The notes below the pieces were generated by a model, which had not been told where the DNA came from, ran no database searches, and worked only from the letters and a program-made list of their open reading frames with translations. Shown piece by piece: positions 14,829 to 18,734 of a DNA stretch of 18,734 nt. Within the stretch, counting starts at the first letter, position 1; every line of letters starts with the position of its first letter. Source of the DNA: an uncultured Gemmiger sp. (GTDB taxonomy: Bacteria; Bacillota; Clostridia; Oscillospirales; Ruminococcaceae); contig CALWNS010000178.1 of assembly GCA_944382805.1 (NCBI GenBank), positions 1 through 18,734 of the forward strand. The letters run 5' to 3'. A program made the position numbers and the translations under genes.

Positions 14829-17038
14829 GGCGTTTTGCCGGCCGCTTCGGCCAGCAGGTACCGCAGGCAGCTGTAGCGCAGGTTCTGGCGCACGTTTTTG
14901 ACCATGGCCTGCACGGTGCGCCCGGTGCCGGCCACCACACACAGTTTGCGCGCGCGGGTGACCCCCGTATACAAAAGGTTGCGGTAGCACAGGCGCGCGG
15001 GCACGTCGGCCAGCGGCATGACCACGGCCGGGAACTCCGAACCCTGGCTTTTGTGGATGGTCACGGCATAGGCGGGTTCCAGTTCGGCCAGCTGGTCGGC
15101 GCCGTAGGTATAGCGGCGGTCGTCCATCTGCACCACCACGGTGCGGGCGCCGGGGTCCACTTCGGTCACGACGCCCAGGTCGCCGTTGTACGCGCCGACG
15201 CCGGCTTCGCCGCCGCCGCGCTCGTAGGGGATGTCGTAATCGTTTTTTATCTGCATGACCTTATCGCCCAGGCGCAGCACGCGGCCGCTTTGCTCCCAGG
15301 TGATCTGCGGCTTGCCGGGCGCGGGCGGGTTGAGCACGGCCTGCAGTTTGCGGTTCAGCTCCACGCTGCCGGTGGGGCCGACCTTGGTCGCGCACAGCAC
15401 CTGGATGTCCCGCACCGGGTCAAAGCCGTAGGTACGCGGCAGGCGGGCGGCGACCAGTTCGCATACCAGGCGCTGGCAGGCCGGGCCGAAGGATTCGATC
15501 ATAAAAAAGTCGTCCTCTTTGCCGCCCGCGCGCGGCGTTTCGCCCTGCACGATGCGGTGGGCGTTGCGCACGATCAGGCTTTTCTGCGCCTGGCGGAAGA
15601 TCTCGGTCAGGCGCACGGTGGGCAGCACGCCGGCGCGCAAGATCTCACCCAGGATGTTGCCCGGCCCCACGCTGGGCAGCTGGTCGGCGTCGCCCACCAG
15701 CACAAAGCGACAGTGCGGGCGCGCCGCGGCCAGCAGCGCCTGGAACAGCTTGACGTCCACCATGCTCATCTCGTCCAGGATGATGACGTCGAACGGCAGC
15801 AGGTTCTTTTCGTTGTGGATAAAGCGCACCGCGCCGGTGGAGTAATCGACCTCCAGCAGGCGGTGGATGGTGGAGGCGCTGTGGCCGGTCAGTTCGCTCA
15901 GCCGCTTGGCCGCGCGGCCGGTGGGCGCGCACAGCGCCACGCGGTCGTAGGCGGATTCGTACAGGCTGAGGATGGCGTTCACGGTGGTCGTTTTGCCGGT
16001 GCCGGGGCCGCCGGTCAGCACCATGACCCGGCTGGAAAGGGCCGTGCGGATGGCCTGGCGCTGCGCCGGCGCATATTCGAACCCCTGGGCCAGCTCCAGC
16101 ACGCGGATGTCGCTTTCCAGCGCGGCGGGCGGCTCGGTGGGGAAGGTGGAGATCTGCCCCAGGCGGGCGGCGATGTCCTGCTCGGCCGCCAGCAGGTCGG
16201 GCAAAAAGATATATTCGCACCCCGCAAACGTGCGCGCGCGCAGCTCGCCGCGGTCCAGCAGGTCCTGCAAACTGCGCTCGACCGCCTGCGGCTCCACGCG
16301 CAAAAAACGGGCGGCGGCATCGGCCAGCTTTTGGCGCGGCAGGCAGGTGTGGCCATTGCCGGCGTTGTGGCGCAGGGTGTACAGCAGCCCGGCCGACAGG
16401 CGCAGCCCGCTGCCCGTTTCCACATGGAGCGCGCCGGCGATCACATCCGCCTGGCTGAACTTCAGGTTGAGCGGTTCGCCGCACAAAAGGTAGGGGTTTT
16501 GTTCCAGCGCTTCGACCGTGTGCGGGCCAAAGGCGCGGTAGGCCGCCACGGCGGCCTGGGCCGGCAGGCGGAAGCGCGCCATCCAGGCAATGACCTCCCG
16601 CACGCCGTACAGACGGCGGAATTCGGCCGCGATGGCGGCGGCTTTCTGCGGGGTGATGCCCTTGAGTTCGCACAGGCGGTCGGGCTGCTCGGCAATGACG
16701 GCCAGCGTGTCGGCGCCGAACCTGGCCACCAGCTTTTTGGCAGTGGAGGGGCCGATATAGGGCAGCGCGCCGCTGGAAAGGTAGCTCAGGATGGCGGCGG
16801 TATCCTGCGGCAGGGCGGCTTCGCAGCTTTCGGCGTGGAACTGTTCGCCGTAGCTGGGGTGGTTGGTCATCCGGCCGTAGACCACGACCGACATCCCGTT
16901 GTCCACCCCGCCCACATTGCCGGAGACGACCACATCGGTGCCGCCAGCGTCCACTTCGAACACGGCGTAGCCGGTGTCGCGGTTTTCAAAGATCACGCGC
17001 TCCACCACGCCCTGCAGCTTGAGCAGTTCGTCCTGCAC
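14825..17038 (-). CDS. recD2: RecD2 family ATP-dependent DNA helicase
   Basis: A 737-residue superfamily 1B 5'-3' helicase of the length usual for RecD2. The N-terminal OB-like and helix-hairpin-helix regions (about 1-190; LPYIGPSTAKKLV, LKGITPQKAAAIA) precede the motor: Walker A GGPGTGKT (343-350), LDEMSMVD, GDADQLPSVGPG, TEIFRQAQ, VTIHKSQGSEFP and YTGVTRARK. RecD2 works without RecBC in DNA repair and replication-fork processing. The GTG at 17038 is chosen because a perfect AAGGAGG lies 7 nt upstream and it gives the canonical start; upstream in-frame ATGs extend across the promoter. It overlaps comF by 4 nt. Confidence 0.95.
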   Translation of the reverse strand: MQDELLKLQGVVERVIFENRDTGYAVFEVDAGGTDVVVSGNVGGVDNGMSVVVYGRMTNHPSYGEQFHAESCEAALPQDTAAILSYLSSGALPYIGPSTAKKLVARFGADTLAVIAEQPDRLCELKGITPQKAAAIAAEFRRLYGVREVIAWMARFRLPAQAAVAAYRAFGPHTVEALEQNPYLLCGEPLNLKFSQADVIAGALHVETGSGLRLSAGLLYTLRHNAGNGHTCLPRQKLADAAARFLRVEPQAVERSLQDLLDRGELRARTFAGCEYIFLPDLLAAEQDIAARLGQISTFPTEPPAALESDIRVLELAQGFEYAPAQRQAIRTALSSRVMVLTGGPGTGKTTTVNAILSLYESAYDRVALCAPTGRAAKRLSELTGHSASTIHRLLEVDYSTGAVRFIHNEKNLLPFDVIILDEMSMVDVKLFQALLAAARPHCRFVLVGDADQLPSVGPGNILGEILRAGVLPTVRLTEIFRQAQKSLIVRNAHRIVQGETPRAGGKEDDFFMIESFGPACQRLVCELVAARLPRTYGFDPVRDIQVLCATKVGPTGSVELNRKLQAVLNPPAPGKPQITWEQSGRVLRLGDKVMQIKNDYDIPYERGGGEAGVGAYNGDLGVVTEVDPGARTVVVQMDDRRYTYGADQLAELEPAYAVTIHKSQGSEFPAVVMPLADVPARLCYRNLLYTGVTRARKLCVVAGTGRTVQAMVKNVRQNLRYSCLRYLLAEAAGKTP

Positions 17039-17099
17039 GGGACCGCCTCCTTTCCCTCCGTTTGGCAAAAGGGCATATACCCCTATTATTACCGATAGC

Positions 17100-17128
17100 A
17101 TTATACCCCTTTTGCGCGCATTTGGCAA
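17100..17128 (-). promoter_or_regulatory. recD2: Promoter of recD2
   Basis: Reading leftward: -35 TTGCCA (17128-17123, five of six), 17-bp spacer, perfect -10 TATAAT (17105-17100). The start would be near 17093, about 55 nt before the GTG. Its -35 is only 10 bp from the -35 of the divergent FlaR-like gene. Confidence 0.75.
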
Positions 17129-17138
17129 TGCGGCGCGC

Positions 17139-17167
17139 TTGACACGCCCGCCGGCGGGCGGTACAGT
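17139..17167 (+). promoter_or_regulatory. Promoter of the FlaR-like gene with a palindrome in the spacer
   Basis: Perfect -35 TTGACA (17139-17144), 17-bp spacer, -10 TACAGT (17162-17167, four of six). The spacer is almost entirely a perfect 16-bp palindrome, CGCCCGCCGGCGGGCG (17145-17160), a position where a bound repressor would block RNA polymerase. Confidence 0.6.
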
Positions 17168-17197
17168 AGTAAGGAGAATGCAAAGGGGGCTTGCGGC

Positions 17198-17716
17198 ATG
17201 AAGATCTGTGTACTGGGCTACAGCGGCAGCGGGAAATCGACGCTGGCGGCGGCGCTGGGGCAGCGCCTGGGCGCGCCGGTGCTGCACCTGGACCGCGTGC
17301 AGTTTGCCCCCGGCTGGGTCGAACGCCCGCTGGCGGACAAGCAGGCCGACGTGGGCCGCTTTCTGGACGAAAACGCGGACTGGGTGATCGACGGCAACTA
17401 CACAAAACTGTACTTTGCGCGGCGCATGGAACAGGCGGACAGCATTGTGGTGCTGGCCTTTGGCCGCTGGGCCTGCCTGGGGCGGGTGCTGCGCCGCTGG
17501 CTGCGCTGGCACGGGCGCACGCGGGCTTCCTCCGCCGCCGGCTGCCCGGAAAAGATCGACGCGGAGTTCCTGCGCTGGGTATTGTACGAAGGCCGCACCC
17601 GGGCGCACAACGCCTGGTACCGCACCGCCCGCCAAAACTGGCCCGCCAAGGTGACGGTGCTGAAAAACCAGCGCCAGCTGGACGAGTATTATAAAGCGCA
17701 GGGGTTGCGGCGGTGA
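17198..17716 (+). CDS. FlaR-like P-loop kinase (adenylate-kinase-related, 'topology modulation' family)
   Basis: A 172-residue P-loop protein: GYSGSGKST (7-15), HLDRVQFAPGWVERP (about 30-45), WVIDGNYTK, a hydrophobic strand with FGRWACLGRVLRR, and GCPEKIDAEFLRWV. This order matches the small adenylate-kinase-related proteins annotated as FlaR or DNA topology modulation proteins. The name comes from an old genetic phenotype; substrate and reaction are not established. The ATG at 17198 has AAGGGGG 8 nt upstream. It is divergent from recD2, and no terminator is seen directly after it; a repeat array begins within about 30 bp. Confidence 0.8.
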   Translation: MKICVLGYSGSGKSTLAAALGQRLGAPVLHLDRVQFAPGWVERPLADKQADVGRFLDENADWVIDGNYTKLYFARRMEQADSIVVLAFGRWACLGRVLRRWLRWHGRTRASSAAGCPEKIDAEFLRWVLYEGRTRAHNAWYRTARQNWPAKVTVLKNQRQLDEYYKAQGLRR

Positions 17717-17739
17717 TTTTGGGGCCGGGCGCGGCGGTT

Positions 17740-17780
17740 GCGGCAAGGTGCCGCGGAACGGTCAAGACCGTTCCCTACAG
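17740..17780. repeat. 3' half-unit of the palindromic repeat array
   Basis: Contains the hairpin GGAACGG-TCAAGA-CCGTTCC (17755-17774) and the terminal CTACAG, equal in layout to the right half of the unit at 18119-18202 (same TCAAGA loop, same following ATAACCTTTA linker). The left half is missing, apparently lost at the border with the FlaR-like gene. Its left boundary is uncertain. Confidence 0.65.
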
Positions 17781-17830
17781 ATAACCTTTATGCCCGGCGC
17801 AAAATTTTGGCCTGCGCGGCACCCGTGGTT

Positions 17831-17912
17831 CGTAGGGGAGGGATTTATCCCTCCCGGGAACGTAGCGGCCGCCGCAAAGCCCCCCCCGGGAGGGGCGTGC
17901 TCCTCCCCTACG
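17831..17912. repeat. Palindromic repeat unit A
   Basis: 82 bp bounded by a perfect 11-bp inverted repeat (CGTAGGGGAGG / CCTCCCCTACG). The left half holds hairpin GGGAGGG-ATTTAT-CCCTCCC (17836-17855), the right half GGGAGG / CCTCCC (17888-17907). The two halves are also complementary to each other. Confidence 0.8.
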
Positions 17913-17959
17913 AATGGGTTTTACGCCCGTCCCCGTTCCGCAGAGCTTTCGCCTTGGTT

Positions 17960-18069
17960 TGTAGGGCGGGCGATTTCGCCCGCCGCACCTTGGCAAAATT
18001 CAAAAAACGGGAAACGCCGATATTTTTTGAAAATTCATCGGTGCGGCGGGCGTGAACGCCCGCCCTACA
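17960..18069. repeat. Palindromic repeat unit B (GC-arm variant with AT-rich core)
   Basis: 110 bp bounded by a perfect 13-bp inverted repeat (TGTAGGGCGGGCG / CGCCCGCCCTACA). A second inner 12-bp inverted repeat (17977-17988 with 18041-18052) makes hairpins within each half. The core (about 17990-18040) is A/T-rich and itself imperfectly palindromic. Arms differ in sequence from units A and C but keep the same layout. Confidence 0.8.
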
Positions 18070-18118
18070 CATGGTCTTTACGCCAAACGCAAAAATTCGG
18101 CCTGCGCGGTAATCTTGG

Positions 18119-18202
18119 TTTGTAGGGGAGGGATTTATCCCTCCCGGGTACGTGGCGGTCACCGCAAAGCCCCGCGGGAGGGTCAAGACCCTCCCCTACA
18201 AA
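18119..18202. repeat. Palindromic repeat unit C
   Basis: 84 bp bounded by a perfect 14-bp inverted repeat (TTTGTAGGGGAGGG / CCCTCCCCTACAAA). The left hairpin is GGGAGGG-ATTTAT-CCCTCCC, the right GGGAGGG-TCAAGA-CCCTCCC. The core resembles that of unit A (GCGG...CCGCAAAGCCCC). A linker ending in CGCAAAATTTTG follows, as after the half-unit. Confidence 0.85.
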
Positions 18203-18235
18203 TAACCTTTACGCCGGACGCAAAATTTTGCCGCC

Positions 18236-18415
18236 CATTGCCTCCCTTGTCAAAGGGAGGTGTCGCGGCCGCAGGCCGTGACGGAGGGATTGCGCCGCCT
18301 TGAAATGCTGTTGATAAACGGCATATAACCTAAACGCAATCCCCCAGTCTGCGACAGGCTTCCGGGAACGGCATTCTGCCGGCAAGCAATCCCCCAGTCT
18401 GCGCCTAACGGCGCA
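18236..18415. repeat. Second composite palindromic repeat
   Basis: Begins with hairpin CCTCCCTT-GTCA-AAGGGAGG (18241-18260) and CGGCC-GCA-GGCCG. GGGATTGCG (about 18287) is complementary to CGCAATCCC (about 18335). An 18-bp direct repeat, GCAATCCCCCAGTCTGCG, occurs at 18336-18353 and 18386-18403 (50-bp period), the latter running into hairpin TGCGCC-TAAC-GGCGCA (18400-18415). A short open frame through it on the minus strand is repeat-derived and not called as a gene. Confidence 0.7.
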
Positions 18416-18418
18416 TCC

Positions 18419-18459
18419 AGGGCGCGTTGCAGAACAGACATCTGCAGCGCGCCCTTTTT
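18419..18459 (+). terminator. Orphan terminator-like hairpin
   Basis: A 15-bp stem with one G-T pair (18419-18433 with 18441-18455), 7-nt loop and TTTTT. It has the form of an intrinsic terminator for rightward transcription. The nearest rightward gene ends about 700 bp upstream, before the repeats, so the terminated transcript is unknown. The stretch 18460-18589 to its right shows no gene or recognised element. Confidence 0.6.
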
Positions 18460-18589
18460 GTGGGCAAAATAGATTGTGGCAGAGAGGAATGTGGGAAATA
18501 TGGCAGCAAGCCGTGCGGAATTGACATAAGAAACCAGACCCCGGCATATTTACCGGCGTCTTCTGTGGAAAATATTCCGCTATTGCATT

Positions 18590-18734
18590 TTACGCTGTCA
18601 TTTTCTCAGACACACGGGTTTTCAAGCGTCCGTGTTCCCGCTTCATCCACAACTTTTTCAGGTCAAACGCCATGGCCAGCAGGAACAACTCGGCGCGGAT
18701 GTTCGCCTTGCCCCGGGTGAGAAACCGGCGGAAA
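18590..18734 (-). mobile_element. C-terminal end of a DDE transposase
   Basis: An open frame entering from the right edge encodes 47 residues before TAA (18592-18590). It includes FRRFLTRGKANIRAELF and LLAMAFDLKKLWMK. The arrangement of a basic FLTRGKxN segment, xxAE, then a hydrophobic LLAMAF and a basic tail is the usual C-terminus of IS1182-like (and some IS4-like) DDE transposases, just after the catalytic glutamate region. The rest of the element is outside the window, so whether it is intact cannot be judged. No terminal inverted repeat could be recognised in the 130 bp to its left. Confidence 0.65.

Noticed and set aside
15053..17098. Long plus-strand open frame opposite recD2
   Set aside because: Same shadow pattern; RecD2 on the other strand has every helicase motif.
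17178..17201. Seven-codon leader peptide MQRGLAA whose TGA overlaps the FlaR-like ATG
   Set aside because: AAGGAG is only about 1 nt from its ATG, too close for initiation, and the main gene has its own well-spaced AAGGGGG. Recorded as a curiosity only.
17831..18202. CRISPR array
   Set aside because: Units are long, palindromic and of unequal length, and the linkers are conserved among themselves, unlike spacers; no cas gene is nearby.
18250..18441. Minus-strand small open frame of 63 codons
   Set aside because: Lies entirely inside the palindromic repeats and uses the 18-bp direct repeat as 'coding' sequence; probably a false gene.
18521..18550. TTGACA with a downstream CATATT as a rightward promoter
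   Set aside because: The -10 match is poor and it would read antisense into the transposase end; not supported by any gene.

Overview
The window is GC-rich, densely coded chromosomal DNA. Clostridial-type Shine-Dalgarno sequences, sigma-A-like promoters, the gene set (RecD2, PcrA, ThyX, ComF, an MreB paralogue, MltG next to a U32 peptidase-like gene) and intergenic palindromic repeats suggest a high-GC gut Firmicute of the Oscillospiraceae/Ruminococcaceae (Faecalibacterium/Gemmiger/Subdoligranulum-like). The taxon is inferred from overall character, not from a marker-gene search.

Left end, 1-2055, minus strand: the start of a GT2 glycosyltransferase, a polytopic GT-C mannosyltransferase-like protein and a Crp/Fnr regulator. 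The regulator faces a plus-strand ABC importer (lipoprotein, permease, short ATPase; 2214-4619) across 158 bp. That gap holds overlapping divergent promoters, a tandem 17-bp repeat whose copies each carry a TTGC-N4-GCAA dyad, and a structured 5' leader. One dyad lies at about -41.5 of the transporter promoter, the classic class II activator position. A PsiE-like membrane protein with its own promoter and a strong terminator follows (4635-5279).

Middle, 5310-17038, minus strand: a long housekeeping series read right to left, recD2, comF, mreB-like, then (with a promoter between) pcrA, thyX, tmk, GNAT acetyltransferase, mltG, trhP-like. recD2/comF overlap by 4 nt and thyX/tmk by 8 nt. The series combines DNA processing and uptake, dTTP synthesis, cell-wall growth and tRNA modification.

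Right end: a FlaR-like P-loop kinase gene (17198-17716, plus) diverges from recD2. It is followed by about 0.9 kb without a credible intact gene, filled by a modular array of palindromic repeats (about 17740-18230), a second repeat family (18236-18415), an orphan terminator-like hairpin and the C-terminal end of a DDE transposase entering from the right edge.

The most interesting non-coding signals are the repeat array, whose arms change sequence between units but stay complementary, and the Crp/Fnr operator arrangement. The most unusual protein is PcrA, with an insertion in its first helicase domain and a Gly/Tyr/Phe-rich linker.
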